From: Legionella taurinensis
Lineage (GTDB): Bacteria > Pseudomonadota > Gammaproteobacteria > Legionellales > Legionellaceae
DNA: 64,000 nucleotides
Direction: 5' to 3'
Assembly: GCF_900452865.1 (NCBI RefSeq)
Contig: NZ_UGOZ01000001.1
Location: 434,001-498,000 of the forward strand
Every line of letters begins with the position of its first letter. The first letter of the stretch is position 1. The notes beneath the pieces are model-generated. The model was given only the letters and a program-made list of their open reading frames with translations. It had not been told where the DNA came from and did not search any database. Shown here piece by piece: positions 9,600 through 19,499 of the stretch. The position numbers were made by a program, and so were the translations under genes.

Positions 9600-9911
9600 A
9601 TGAAACGATTGATGCTGCTGGCTGGCCTGTTAATGGCGTTAAGCCCAATGGCTGCGCAGGCCATGCGTTGCCAACAATCCCTGGTGTATGAAGGAGACAC
9701 CAAATTTGCGGTCCTTAAAAAATGCGGTGAGCCCTTGGCCAAAGAAATCCGTGAAGATCGGCAATTGCTGCTGGATGCCTGGGGTAACCCGGTGGGTGAA
9801 AGCATCCGGCAAATTGAGGTATGGACATACCAGAACTCCCCCAACGAGTTTGTCTACGAACTGACGTTTGAAAACGGTCGGGTGAAAAGCATTGATGCCA
9901 GCCGTCAATAG
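9600..9911 (+). CDS. DUF2845 periplasmic protein
   Basis: A 103-residue exported protein. The N-terminus MKRLMLLAGLLMALSPMAAQA is a clear signal peptide with an AQA cleavage site. The mature part begins MRCQQSLVYEGDTKFAVLKKCGEP, with two cysteines that could pair, and continues to WTYQNSPNEFVYELTFENGRVKSI. This pattern is that of DUF2845, small secreted proteins common in Legionella and other gammaproteobacteria whose function is unknown. GGCGAGGCGAT lies before the ATG. It ends four bases before the convergent ankyrin gene. Confidence 0.82.
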   Translation: MKRLMLLAGLLMALSPMAAQAMRCQQSLVYEGDTKFAVLKKCGEPLAKEIREDRQLLLDAWGNPVGESIRQIEVWTYQNSPNEFVYELTFENGRVKSIDASRQ

Positions 9912-9914
9912 CCA

Positions 9915-12900
9915 TTAACCCATACGCAATGGGGATTCTGAACGGGCATCCTCTGCAATTTGCCTGATGTGGTCATCCGTGCTTTGCTGCATGAGCAAAA
10001 GCGCGCATTTACCCTGATTGTTTTTGAGGGTGACCTCGGCGCCAAAGTCAATGAACATCGCAATGATCTTGTGTCGATTGGGTAAGGTGGTGGCTTGAAT
10101 CAGCGCCATCAATGGCGTATTGCCGTCCTCGGAGAGAGGGTCCACCTGAACGCCATGTGCAAGCAGGGAAGCTAAGGGTGCAAGGCAGCGGTTGCGAATT
10201 AAGTAATGCAAAAACGGTTGGCCATGAATGCGAAGGCCATCGATGATTTCCGGCCTGCATTGGCGCAGAAGCAGTTGATACACGTGTTCATCGTAAGACA
10301 GAGCCAGTTTTACTAACAGCTGTTGCAGGATTTGACGATCAGACTCCGTTGATAAGTCAAACTGATACTGACCGATAAGTAAGCGGTAACATTCCCGTTG
10401 ATCATGAATCCCCCAGGACGAATCGCCAAGCAGTTGAAAAACGCTTTTACCGCCTGCCGTGACCTGCCGCACATCCGCCCCTGCACTGATTAATTTCCGC
10501 AAGGCCAGGGCATTGGCCTGCTCCGCCGCATGATGAATGGCCGCCATGCCCGTTGCATCAAGGCGGTGGAGGTTGCCGTTTAAGCGGGCAATCACCACGT
10601 CCATGCAACGGGAATGGCTGAGAAAAGCCGTTTTCAACGGCGTTTTCGCATAGCCGCAGGTTATAAACAGCGAAGCGCCATGATTGAAAAACGTCTGTAT
10701 GATGCCTTCATGGCCGGTTTGTAAGGCTTCAATGAGGGGCAGGGTGTCAGAAACGCTCTGATTGACATCTATTTTCGCTTGAGACAGAAGACGTTGGATT
10801 AAGGGCAGGTCTTCTTTCTGAATAGCCTCCAGCAACAAACCGATTAACTGCCGGGCCTTTGGATGGGCAAGTGCCGCTTGAAGAATGTCCTTTTCGTTAG
10901 TTCGATAGGCTTGACGAATAAAACCGCTTAACTCATCAAGAGGGATGTCCGGTGAGGTTAAAAACAAACCCAGGGCATCATAAAAATGGCTGTCTAGGGC
11001 CATTTTTAGGGCTGAGCGGCCTGAGCGATCCCGGGCGTGAATGTCGCAAAAGCCATCGCAGAGCAGCCGTTTGATGGCAGGTAAACTGCGCGTCATGACG
11101 GCAATGTGCAAGGGGGTAAACTGATTGGCTGAGTGTTGCTGAAACTGCATCGCCTCAGCCGCGCTTTTGGGAAATTCCTGCTCATCAAAAACAGTAAACG
11201 TCGACAGCTTAAGTTCATTAACGTCTTTCTGAAAACAGAAGGCGGTGATTAAATACCTTGCCTGAGTACCTGCGCCTTCTACCCAGTCCAATCGCTTTCG
11301 GATGACCGCCTGGGCGTGGGTATTCCCCTGTAATTTAAACGTAAAATTGCTGTCGTAATAAGCCAGCGAATGGGGCTTTTTATTATAAGCGGACGTGGTA
11401 TGCCCGCCGCCGATGAATTCAAAATGAATGCCGGAGGGCATACGCGTCATGTAGGACAGAATTTCCAGAAGCTCTGCCTCGCCGCGCGCATAATTAACGG
11501 GTTTTCCCTGTTCATCACGGTTGTGTTCAGGTTCCACATAAAGGGGAAGATACTGGCTGTTTTCCTGCGAACTCCCCTTAATCAGGTCAAATTGGTTCTG
11601 GCGATCCGTTTGCCGCAACGAATCAATCGTTCGCAGTTGGGTGTGTTGGAACCAAAGGAGATCATTCGTCCATTGTTCAAACAACTCATCCAGGTTTTTA
11701 TACCAGGCGGCCTGGGGCAGTGCCGGATTCAACGGCTTGAATAAATCGTCCTCGCTGCCATTCCAATGACTCATCAAGCGTAAGGTGGCAAAATAATAAT
11801 CCTCGCGGTCGGCATAAAGGGAATGGAGAAAGGAAAACCCGTGACAGTGGCCATCGTGATCAAAATAACGGGTATCACGGTAGTTGAGCTTCAGACGGTA
11901 AAGCATGTTATCCAATACAGCTGCCTGATGGATAGGGACTGGGGGGTGGCCGTAAGCCGCGCTTTGTTTAATCGCTGTTAAATCCTGTCCTTCCGCCAGC
12001 AAGGGCAGCCATTCATCCCGCTGATGTTGAACGGCAAGATCAAAAGGAGTAAAACCGTACATGTTCCTGTGATGACGCCGATCCGCAAAGCCCGGCAAGC
12101 CAAGCAGGTCGCTTAAAAAGGGACAGCCGCTTTTCACGGCAAGGTGAAGAAGGCTATTCCCGATTAAGTTCTCGTGCTGGCAGGTTGCGCCAAGCGCCAG
12201 CAATCGCTTCGCTGTGCCTTTGTCGTGACGGGTGATGGCATAGCTTAAGGCTGTGTTTTTTAAGCTGTCCTGTTGATTAATGGCCACGTTCTGACTTAAT
12301 AAATAATCAACAACAGGGCCATGGCCGTTTTTTACTGCCTCAATCAATGCCGTTGTTCCACCCGGTGCGCTGATTGCCCGCGCCTCTTCAAGCAGGTATT
12401 TCACGGTGTGCAATTGGCCATTGGCTGCCGCAACGACCAGTAAGTGATTAACGACGTCGGGTGGTAAGGCGTGTTGCCTTATGGCAGATTTCAGAAAAGA
12501 GGTATTGCCCGTTTCTGCGACGCGTCTTAGTGAGACAGGGTGGATTTCGCCCTTTTGCTTGAAAAATTGACCCGTGCAGCGGGGCGTGCGGTAATTTTTG
12601 GCCGAAGGGAATGCGGCTTTTAACCACTGCTCGATCGCTTCTTTAAACCAGGCCGTCTGTTCAGGATTTCTCTGGCATTGGCTTAAATGGACATCGCTGC
12701 AATCCGCATTCTCCATGAACAGCTTCTGTGCTACGGCCAAGTGACCGTTTTCCAGAGCCAGATGTATGGCTTGTTGGGAGAGGTTGTTTTTTCTATCGAT
12801 GTCGATGTTGTTTTTTAGGCATTCCCTTAGTTTATCCATGTCTCCCAATGCAGCGGCATAATGCAATAACGAGTTACCGTGCACATCGGTAAAATTGAAA

Positions 12901-13031
12901 TCGGTTTTGTAGAGGCAATAAGGCGGGTAAGGATGGGCTGCTTCAAAGGCTCGCCGTTTAATGATCAAGGCTTTTAATTGATTGAATCGTTGCAAATCAC
13001 GGGCATGGGTTGGCGAATGGTCTGTTGGCAT
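9915..13031 (-). CDS. Large ankyrin-repeat protein with a candidate papain-like core; likely Dot/Icm effector
   Basis: A 1038-residue protein without a signal peptide. Ankyrin repeats occupy about residues 50-120 (HGNSLLHYAAALGDMDKLRE), 195-345 (TTALIEAVKNGHGPVVDYLL, NSLLHLAVKSG) and 608-1020 (FTPLHIAVMTRSLPAIKRLL, IHHAAEQANALALRKLISAG). Between them, at about 370-600, lies a non-ankyrin domain. It has DGHCHGFSFLHSLYADR with C396, then GGGHTTSAY with H544 and AYYDSNF with D560. Cysteine, histidine and aspartate in that order and context resemble YopT/AvrPphB-type peptidases. Such a mosaic is typical of Legionella translocated effectors. The protease call is inference. It is a single gene on the minus strand, convergent with the DUF2845 gene. 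Confidence 0.75.
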   Translation of the reverse strand: MPTDHSPTHARDLQRFNQLKALIIKRRAFEAAHPYPPYCLYKTDFNFTDVHGNSLLHYAAALGDMDKLRECLKNNIDIDRKNNLSQQAIHLALENGHLAVAQKLFMENADCSDVHLSQCQRNPEQTAWFKEAIEQWLKAAFPSAKNYRTPRCTGQFFKQKGEIHPVSLRRVAETGNTSFLKSAIRQHALPPDVVNHLLVVAAANGQLHTVKYLLEEARAISAPGGTTALIEAVKNGHGPVVDYLLSQNVAINQQDSLKNTALSYAITRHDKGTAKRLLALGATCQHENLIGNSLLHLAVKSGCPFLSDLLGLPGFADRRHHRNMYGFTPFDLAVQHQRDEWLPLLAEGQDLTAIKQSAAYGHPPVPIHQAAVLDNMLYRLKLNYRDTRYFDHDGHCHGFSFLHSLYADREDYYFATLRLMSHWNGSEDDLFKPLNPALPQAAWYKNLDELFEQWTNDLLWFQHTQLRTIDSLRQTDRQNQFDLIKGSSQENSQYLPLYVEPEHNRDEQGKPVNYARGEAELLEILSYMTRMPSGIHFEFIGGGHTTSAYNKKPHSLAYYDSNFTFKLQGNTHAQAVIRKRLDWVEGAGTQARYLITAFCFQKDVNELKLSTFTVFDEQEFPKSAAEAMQFQQHSANQFTPLHIAVMTRSLPAIKRLLCDGFCDIHARDRSGRSALKMALDSHFYDALGLFLTSPDIPLDELSGFIRQAYRTNEKDILQAALAHPKARQLIGLLLEAIQKEDLPLIQRLLSQAKIDVNQSVSDTLPLIEALQTGHEGIIQTFFNHGASLFITCGYAKTPLKTAFLSHSRCMDVVIARLNGNLHRLDATGMAAIHHAAEQANALALRKLISAGADVRQVTAGGKSVFQLLGDSSWGIHDQRECYRLLIGQYQFDLSTESDRQILQQLLVKLALSYDEHVYQLLLRQCRPEIIDGLRIHGQPFLHYLIRNRCLAPLASLLAHGVQVDPLSEDGNTPLMALIQATTLPNRHKIIAMFIDFGAEVTLKNNQGKCALLLMQQSTDDHIRQIAEDARSESPLRMG

Positions 13032-13188
13032 GAGGGGAACTCAGAAGTGTCCGGTGAAAAAATGATGGATTATAGCTCATTTTGTTTACAAAGGGAGAAA
13101 AAGACGGTTGACATAAGTGATTGATCCCCCTCGAAATTCTTCTATCATCTGTTAAACTGATCAAACGAATGCTGAATAAAGGATTATT

Positions 13189-14007
13189 ATGCGTACGTTA
13201 TTCATTGTGTTGTGTCTGGCATCCAGCCTGGTTTTTGCTGAAAAGGAAATTGCCATTACCATCGATGATTTGCCGCTGGTGGCCTCGCGAATGGATACCC
13301 CAGGCAATCAACAGCGTGCCACGGAGCGTTTCAGTAAAATTGTTCAAGCCCTTGTGGATAATAAAGTGCCTGCCACCGGGTTTGTGATTGCCGGCGCCAT
13401 CGAAAAAGGGCAATGGGCTTTTCTTGAGCAATTCCGTCAGGCCGGTTTTGAGTTGGGCAATCACACCTATTCGCACCGCAGCTTAAATCAGATTGGCGCG
13501 GACCGTTACATTGCCGACATCGAAAAAGCCGATAAAATCCTTAACCCGCTGATGACGGAGCCGAAGTATTTCCGTTACCCCTACCTGGCCGAAGGGGCTA
13601 ACCAAACGCGGGAAAAGGTCCATCAATACTTGGCTGAACAGCATTATGTCATCGCGCCGGTGACCATTGACAGCGATGATTTCCGCTTTAACGAGATGGT
13701 TTATCGCGTGCCCTATCGTTCAAGGGAAGCCTACATTCAAAAACTCAAACCCCGTTACTTAGCCTACATCTGGAACCGCACGCTGCGCGCAGAAAAGAAG
13801 GCCAAAAACAAGAATGCCAGGCAAATTCTGTTGTTGCATGCCAATGTACTGAACAGTTATGTGCTGGGCGATATCATTGCCATGTACCGGAAAAACGGCT
13901 ATCAATTCATTACCTTGACGCAGGCTTTAGAAAACCCTGCGCCGGAACTTGATTTCTCATTCGAGAATGCGATTAGAAAAAACAAAGGGAGTCACTTCCC
14001 TTATTAA
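13189..14007 (+). CDS. Secreted polysaccharide deacetylase (NodB fold)
   Basis: A 272-residue exported carbohydrate esterase of family 4. The first 17 residues are a signal peptide ending LVFA. Motif 1 is TIDDLP (D26, D27), and the metal-binding motif 2 is NHTYSH with H92 and H96. YFRYPYLAEG fits motif 3, and QILLLHANVL, with a late histidine, fits motif 5. Such enzymes remove acetyl groups from peptidoglycan or other amino-sugar polymers in the periplasm; which polymer is not shown here. It stands alone, with topA convergent four bases downstream. Confidence 0.85.
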   Translation: MRTLFIVLCLASSLVFAEKEIAITIDDLPLVASRMDTPGNQQRATERFSKIVQALVDNKVPATGFVIAGAIEKGQWAFLEQFRQAGFELGNHTYSHRSLNQIGADRYIADIEKADKILNPLMTEPKYFRYPYLAEGANQTREKVHQYLAEQHYVIAPVTIDSDDFRFNEMVYRVPYRSREAYIQKLKPRYLAYIWNRTLRAEKKAKNKNARQILLLHANVLNSYVLGDIIAMYRKNGYQFITLTQALENPAPELDFSFENAIRKNKGSHFPY

Positions 14008-14011
14008 GCGG

Positions 14012-16294
14012 TTACTCTTCCGCGTCGGCGCTGTAGCCGCAGCCTTCGCGGGGGCAAAGGATTTGTTTGCCTGAGCGTTTGGTTTCCTTGACCGTCAACA
14101 AGGGCCAGGCGCATTGAGGACAGGGTGTTGCCACCGGCTCATTCCACAAGGCATAGTCGCATTTGGGGTAGTTGCCGCAGGAATAGAAAATTTTGCCTTT
14201 GCGCGACTTCCGTTTCAAAAGGGTGGCCTCATGGCATTTGGGGCATTCCACACCGGTATCGGCTGGTTTTTCCAGCGGTTCAATGAATTTACAATCGGGG
14301 TAATTACTGCAGCCAATGAAGCGGCCGTAGCGTCCGGTTTTAATGTGCAAAGCTCCCTGACACTCGGGACAGCTTCGACCCTCCACGACATCCGGTTCGG
14401 CTTTTTCCCCTTCAGCATGGCCTAAATCCTGGGTGTAATCGCATTCTGGATACCCGGTACAACCAATGAAACGCCCGCGTTTACCCAGACGAATGGCTAA
14501 GGGTTTACTGCATTTGGGGCATTGTTCATCCAGGGTCTCGGTGGTCACGTCTTTGCGTTGCACTTGTTCATCGGTTTGATGGACCTGGTGAATAAACGGC
14601 TTCCAGAATTCTTCCAGCACGGGCACCCATTCCCGCTCGCCGCGCGACACGGCATCCAGCGTGTCTTCCAGTTCGGCGGTGAACTTGTAATCCACGTAGC
14701 GGGTAAAATGGCCCGTGAGAAAACGGTTAACAATACGTCCCACGTCCGTTGGGACAAAGCGTTTTTTATCGACAATCACGTATTCGCGCTGCTGCAGGGT
14801 ATGAATAATGGTGGCATAAGTCGATGGACGGCCAATGTCGTATTCTTCCAGGGCTTTAACCAGCGAGGCTTCCGAATAGCGAGGCGGTGGTTCGGTAAAG
14901 TGCTGACTAGCCTGGATATCCTGAAGCATCACCTTTTCACCGAGTTTAAGATTGGGCAATAAAATGCCATGTTGCTCGTCTTCCGCCAGATCATCCTGCC
15001 CTTCTTCATACACGGTAAGAAAACCGGGAAACGTAATGGTGGCGCCATTGGCACGGAAGATGTTGCCCTGACCACAGGTGAAATCAATCGCGACCGTATC
15101 TAAAACGGCATCGGCCATCTGACAGGCGACGGTACGTTTCCAGATCAGGCTGTAGAGCTTGAATTGATCGGTGGACAGTGATTCCTGCACCATTTCAGGC
15201 GTCCGTTTAATGGACGTGGGGCGAATGGCTTCATGCGCTTCCTGAGCATTTTTGGATTTGGTTTTGTAAAGACGCGGGCTTCCGGGGTAATTGTCATTGC
15301 CGTAGCGGTTAATAATGAATTCCCGGATGTCGTCCAACGCTTCGTTGGAAAGATTGACCGAGTCGGTACGCATATACGAAATAAGACCGACGGTCCCTGA
15401 ACCAATATCAATCCCCTCGTATAACTGTTGGGCGATCATCATGGTTTTTCGCGCCGTAAAGCCCAGTTTGCGAGCCGCTTCCTGTTGCAGGGTGGAGGTA
15501 ATGAAGGGGGCGGCGGGTTTGCGTTTGCGCTGTTTCTTTTCGATGTTATCAACAACCAGAACCCCCTGGGCCTGCTGCAATAACGTGTCGCGCAGACGGT
15601 GGGCCTCGTCACCCTGGGTGATGCTGAACTGGTGCAGCTTTTCACTCTGAGAGTGGGTGAGGCGGGCTTCAAACGCGGCTTTTTCATGCTGGCAGTGGGC
15701 AATAATTCGCCAGTATTCCTGGGCGATAAAGCGTTCGATTTCTTCTTCGCGCTCCACAATCAGGCGCAAAGCCGGACTTTGCACACGGCCTGCGGAAAGG
15801 CCGCGTCTGATTTTTTTCCATAACAGCGGGGAAAGATTAAAACCCACCAGATAGTCCAGCGCCCGGCGTGCCTGCTGCGCATTCACCAAATCCATGGAAA
15901 TGGAGCGGGGATTATTAATGGCTTCCTGAATGGCCGATTTGGTAATCTCATTGAAAAAAATACGGTGAACTTCTTTGTTTTTTAACAGATTACGTTCTTT
16001 CATTAATTCGTAAACGTGCCAGGAAATGGCTTCGCCTTCGCGGTCAGGGTCGGTTGCCAGAAGGAGTGAGTCTGAATTTTTAAGCGCTTTGGCGATGGAT
16101 TCGATGTGTCGCGCGTTTTTTTCAATGGGAGTGTAGGTCATGGTGAAGTGGTTATCGGGATTGACCGATCCCTTGCGCGGCGGCAAATCCCTGACGTGGC
16201 CATAGGAGGCCAGGACATCGTAGTCTTTGCCCAGGTATTTTTGAATAGTTTTAGCCTTCGCGGGAGACTCCACGATAACCAAATGTTTGTTCAT
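14012..16294 (-). CDS. topA: DNA topoisomerase I
   Basis: A type IA topoisomerase that relaxes negative supercoils. The 760-residue protein begins with the Toprim domain (LVIVESPAKAKTIQKYLG, then ATDPDREGEAISWH). The active-site tyrosine is in GLISYMRTDSVNLS, and SAGRVQSPALRLIVERE and SRPSTYATII-like PSTYATIIHTL follow. The C-terminus carries four tetracysteine segments: CPKCSKPL..CTGYPEC, CPECQG..CSNYPDC, CPKCHEA..CGNYPKC and CPQCAWPL..CPREGC. It follows smg and dprA on the minus strand, the gammaproteobacterial dprA-smg-topA order. Confidence 0.97.
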   Translation of the reverse strand: MNKHLVIVESPAKAKTIQKYLGKDYDVLASYGHVRDLPPRKGSVNPDNHFTMTYTPIEKNARHIESIAKALKNSDSLLLATDPDREGEAISWHVYELMKERNLLKNKEVHRIFFNEITKSAIQEAINNPRSISMDLVNAQQARRALDYLVGFNLSPLLWKKIRRGLSAGRVQSPALRLIVEREEEIERFIAQEYWRIIAHCQHEKAAFEARLTHSQSEKLHQFSITQGDEAHRLRDTLLQQAQGVLVVDNIEKKQRKRKPAAPFITSTLQQEAARKLGFTARKTMMIAQQLYEGIDIGSGTVGLISYMRTDSVNLSNEALDDIREFIINRYGNDNYPGSPRLYKTKSKNAQEAHEAIRPTSIKRTPEMVQESLSTDQFKLYSLIWKRTVACQMADAVLDTVAIDFTCGQGNIFRANGATITFPGFLTVYEEGQDDLAEDEQHGILLPNLKLGEKVMLQDIQASQHFTEPPPRYSEASLVKALEEYDIGRPSTYATIIHTLQQREYVIVDKKRFVPTDVGRIVNRFLTGHFTRYVDYKFTAELEDTLDAVSRGEREWVPVLEEFWKPFIHQVHQTDEQVQRKDVTTETLDEQCPKCSKPLAIRLGKRGRFIGCTGYPECDYTQDLGHAEGEKAEPDVVEGRSCPECQGALHIKTGRYGRFIGCSNYPDCKFIEPLEKPADTGVECPKCHEATLLKRKSRKGKIFYSCGNYPKCDYALWNEPVATPCPQCAWPLLTVKETKRSGKQILCPREGCGYSADAEE

Positions 16295-16323
16295 AGAAAG
16301 TTGGCCTTAACTTTTTTGTGTTA

Positions 16324-16767
16324 TCAATGTAAGGGTAGTTCATCTTCTTTTTGATAGAGCACAAGATCAAGAAAAGCAAGTTGTGCGGAATCAAGATGCT
16401 CTGCCAAAGTATTGCGAATAGTCCATTTCGTCTCCTGCAACGTGACAAAGCGGGATTCGGAAAAAAGCAGTTGATTAATGATTTGCTCCATGGTCTCAGT
16501 CGCGATAACGCCCCAAAGCATCATGCGCACGATAAACTGATGGCTGGCTTTGGTCAGTTTCATTTGTTCATCAACGGTAAACACCCGCGTGGCAGTCATG
16601 TTGGCTGGCCTGACCACGAGCGTACTTTTCTCAGGGTTGGTAGAATCAAGACCATTTTCCCCGTCTGGCTGGGCTGTCTCTGCGTTTTGCTGAGATTTGT
16701 TTTCCTTTAACTGAGACAAACTTTTCTCAAAGAAATTCATCAACATCTCAAACAAGCTATCTTTCAT
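16324..16767 (-). CDS. smg: Smg family protein (DUF494)
   Basis: A 147-residue member of the DUF494/Smg family, of unknown function. It is recognised by the N-terminal MKDSLFEMLMNFFEKS, by RVFTVDEQMKLTKASHQFIVRM in the middle, and by a C-terminal helix pair (TLQETKWTIRNTLAEHLD). Its position between dprA and topA supports the call. The middle, residues 20-60, is low-complexity and more divergent than in E. coli. The frame extends to a GTG at 16773, but the ATG at 16767 aligns better with the family. It overlaps the dprA 3' end by 11 bases. Confidence 0.82.
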   Translation of the reverse strand: MKDSLFEMLMNFFEKSLSQLKENKSQQNAETAQPDGENGLDSTNPEKSTLVVRPANMTATRVFTVDEQMKLTKASHQFIVRMMLWGVIATETMEQIINQLLFSESRFVTLQETKWTIRNTLAEHLDSAQLAFLDLVLYQKEDELPLH

Positions 16768-17842
16768 ATGCACACCTCATGTAACCGCCGGGTACTGATT
16801 TGACAATGCCCTCTAATTCCAATATGGCCAGGTCAGAGACAACGTCCTCAACGTTTAAGCCGCTGCGGTCGACGATCTGATCGACCGTCGTCGTCTCAAA
16901 GCCAATGCACTTTACTAGGTTTTTATTGTTGGTTGCAAGGGATGACCTGGATTGATTTGCTTTTTTATCCGGAATGGTTAATTTTAACTCTTCCAGGATG
17001 TCCTCCGTCGAGGTAACCAGCTTAGCGCCCTGCTGTAAAAGAAAATGACACCCCCTGGATTGCGGGTTATGGATTGAGCCAGGTACAGCCATCACCTCCC
17101 GATTTTGCTCCAGTGCCAGGCGCGCAGTGATCAACGAACCGCTGCGAAGTGCCGCTTCTACAACCAAGGTGGCCAAGGATAAGCCACTTATTATACGATT
17201 TCTGCGTGGAAAATGTCCAGCACTGGATGGACTATTTAGCGGAAACTCACTCAGCAACAAGCCGTTTTTACTTAATTTATCAGCCAGTTGCTGGTGTTGG
17301 CGCGGATAGACGCGATCAATGCCTGTCCCCATGACGGCAATGGTTTTTCCTCCCGCAGCCACGCAACCGGCATGTGCCCGGGCGTCGATGCCCAATGCCA
17401 GCCCGCTGACAACGGTGATTTGCCGGCTTGCCAATTCAAAGGCAAAGTGTTCGGCAGTCTCACTGCCGCTGACGGAAGGCTTGCGGGTTCCAACCATGGC
17501 AATGCAGGGCTGCTTGAGTGCGGCTAAGTCCCCCATCGCATAGAGGACCACCGGCGGATCATGGATTTCGCGAAGCAGGGCCGGGTAGGCGTCATCCTCC
17601 CAGGTCAACACATGGTGGTGGGGCGAAGACTGCTGCCAGGCGGTATCTGCGTCGATGGTTCTGTGCTCAAACCGCTCAATGGCCCGCGCCATTTTAGGCG
17701 GCAAACCGGCGTCAAGCAGGGCCGCATAAGGCGTGTTGAACAGATCCGCCAATACCGGCCATTGTCGCAGTAATTTCATGACAGTGCGTGGGCCGATGGC
17801 AGGGATGCGGTTTAAGGCGAGGAGGTAAGGCTTGTTGATCAT
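16757..17842 (-). CDS. dprA: DNA-processing protein DprA
   Basis: DprA loads RecA onto incoming single-stranded DNA during natural transformation. The 361-residue protein has an N-terminal helix-hairpin-helix region (LNRIPAIGPRTVMKLL). The extended Rossmann domain follows, with MVGTRKPSVSG, VVSGLALGIDARAHAG and VMGTGIDRVYP. A C-terminal winged-helix (DML1-like) segment, ETTTVDQIVDRSGLNVEDV, completes it. It overlaps the LysM gene upstream by four bases (ATGA) and smg downstream, so it sits in a LysM-dprA-smg-topA operon. Legionella species are naturally competent, which fits. Confidence 0.95.
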   Translation of the reverse strand: MINKPYLLALNRIPAIGPRTVMKLLRQWPVLADLFNTPYAALLDAGLPPKMARAIERFEHRTIDADTAWQQSSPHHHVLTWEDDAYPALLREIHDPPVVLYAMGDLAALKQPCIAMVGTRKPSVSGSETAEHFAFELASRQITVVSGLALGIDARAHAGCVAAGGKTIAVMGTGIDRVYPRQHQQLADKLSKNGLLLSEFPLNSPSSAGHFPRRNRIISGLSLATLVVEAALRSGSLITARLALEQNREVMAVPGSIHNPQSRGCHFLLQQGAKLVTSTEDILEELKLTIPDKKANQSRSSLATNNKNLVKCIGFETTTVDQIVDRSGLNVEDVVSDLAILELEGIVKSVPGGYMRCAYER

Positions 17843-18897
17843 GGATTGGTAACTTTATCCATCAAATGAACGGCTCGGGTTGAACGCACGACCAAGGCAA
17901 AACTGGTTTTGCTAAAGACTCTGAAAATCATCATTTCTCCCACCCGTTCGCGGGGCAGAAGGATTTCCTCCTGACGATTGAGCGGATCGCGGATTAAGCG
18001 CTGCTCGGAGTAAATCGCCAGCACGTCGCCTGATTCAAGCCCCGCGTCATCTCCGCGGTCGATAACGGCCACCAGCCCCACAGCGCCCTGAGTGGAACCG
18101 CTGGGCAAGCCGCCGGGTAAATCAATGATGGAGCCCCGTATGGGATAGCTCGGCGTTTTGGGTAGAAAGTTCAGTTTGAATTCCGGGAAATCATTGAGCA
18201 TGACCCGGTCTCTTATTTTGACGCCCTCGGTAATTTCCGTCAAAAGGATGGTGGCCGGCTCACCGCCCCGTACCAATTCGCCATAGCCAACTAAAGTCGC
18301 TTTATAACCTAATTGCCGATGGGTCACTGGCTCAAGGTAGGGGCACTCGGGTCGGTACACGGCATAGGAAATCGTCGCACCTCTTGGCATTTTACGTGAA
18401 GGATGCAGTTTTTTCACATAGACTTCATCCCCCTGACCGCCCAGCATGTGTTCGCCGGTAAAAGCCACGATGTAGGGCGCCTGGGCCAGCAGGTTCTTGT
18501 CCATGACCAGGGACGCATTCAGGAAGGGTTTGATGTCCATGAGCGGGATGGGAGGAATCGCTGCGTCACTGGGCATGGGCCGCATATGCGGCGACAGTTT
18601 AATCGTGCCGTTGGATAAGACTTTCAGGTAGGGGTGACGTTGGTAAAAACGGAGTTCCAGAACGGCACCGGGATAAAGCCGGTTCGGGTTTTTAATGGTC
18701 GGATTGGCATGCCATAGGGCTTTCCATTCCCAGGGACGGTTTAAATACTTGGTGGCAATTGACCACAATGTATCGCCGGGCTGAACAACGTACCGTCTGG
18801 GGTAATCGGAGCGAAGGGATGTCACGTGCGGTGCTGAAGAGAAGGCTTGCAGGTCAAATGAGAGAAAAAAGCATAAAAGAATCAGCAAGTATCGCAT
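17839..18897 (-). CDS. LysM-domain exported protein
   Basis: A 352-residue protein with a signal peptide (about residues 1-18, LLILLCFFLSFDLQA) and one LysM peptidoglycan-binding domain at about 34-82, with the diagnostic YVVQPGDTLWSIATKYL and PNRLYPGAVLEL. The remaining 260 residues are beta-rich with no motif I recognise; proteins of this layout next to dprA are common in gammaproteobacteria. It is the first gene of the minus-strand operon leading into dprA, and runs divergently from def with about 90 bases between. Location in the periplasm is inferred; function is unknown. Confidence 0.85.
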   Translation of the reverse strand: MRYLLILLCFFLSFDLQAFSSAPHVTSLRSDYPRRYVVQPGDTLWSIATKYLNRPWEWKALWHANPTIKNPNRLYPGAVLELRFYQRHPYLKVLSNGTIKLSPHMRPMPSDAAIPPIPLMDIKPFLNASLVMDKNLLAQAPYIVAFTGEHMLGGQGDEVYVKKLHPSRKMPRGATISYAVYRPECPYLEPVTHRQLGYKATLVGYGELVRGGEPATILLTEITEGVKIRDRVMLNDFPEFKLNFLPKTPSYPIRGSIIDLPGGLPSGSTQGAVGLVAVIDRGDDAGLESGDVLAIYSEQRLIRDPLNRQEEILLPRERVGEMMIFRVFSKTSFALVVRSTRAVHLMDKVTNP

Positions 18898-18989
18898 TGA
18901 TCAGTCCTTGGTCCAATTGTTGGCATCTTGCAGCTGCACAGGGTATTAGCGATAATACCACGCAATTCACCTTTTAAAACAGATGTCTT

Positions 18990-19499
18990 ATGGCTATTCG
19001 CAAGATTATTTACCTGCCTGATGCGGTGTTGCGCCAGGTCGCCAAACCGGTTGAACAGTTCGACGACGCATTGCAAACGCTCATCGATGACATGTTTGAG
19101 ACCATGTACAGTGTCAATGGCGTAGGCCTTGCCGCTCCGCAAATCGGCGTGAGCCTCCGTTTGTCGGTTATTGATGTGATTGGCGACAAAAAACAGCAGC
19201 TCGTCCTCATCAATCCCGAAATTATCGCTTCCGAAGGGCAAAAAGAATACCAGGAAGGCTGCCTGTCTGTGCCTGGGGTATACGACACGGTGGTGCGCGC
19301 CGACAAGGTCACCATTCGGGCACTGGACAGAAACGGCAAGGCGTATGAAATGACTGCTGACGGTTTGCTCGGCGAGTGTTTCCAGCACGAGATTGACCAT
19401 TTAAACGGCAAACTCTATGTGGATTTACTGTCGCCGCTCAAACGCAGCATGGCAAGGCGCAAGCTTGAAAAATTCAAGCGTCAGATGGCGCGCAAATAA
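18990..19499 (+). CDS. def: Peptide deformylase
   Basis: Removes the formyl group from the N-terminal methionine of new proteins. All three motifs are present in the 169-residue protein: [11 protein letters not shown] (motif 1), EGCLSVPG (motif 2, with the metal-binding cysteine) and QHEIDHLNG (motif 3, HExxH with catalytic glutamate). Length and composition are those of the E. coli enzyme. Its TAA overlaps the fmt ATG by one base, so deformylase and the formyltransferase that makes its substrate are coupled. Confidence 0.97.
   Translation: MAIRKIIYLPDAVLRQVAKPVEQFDDALQTLIDDMFETMYSVNGVGLAAPQIGVSLRLSVIDVIGDKKQQLVLINPEIIASEGQKEYQEGCLSVPGVYDTVVRADKVTIRALDRNGKAYEMTADGLLGECFQHEIDHLNGKLYVDLLSPLKRSMARRKLEKFKRQMARK

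Noticed and set aside
11370-11744. 124-codon plus-strand frame inside the ankyrin gene
   Set aside because: Antisense to the candidate protease domain, with no start signal; a shadow frame.
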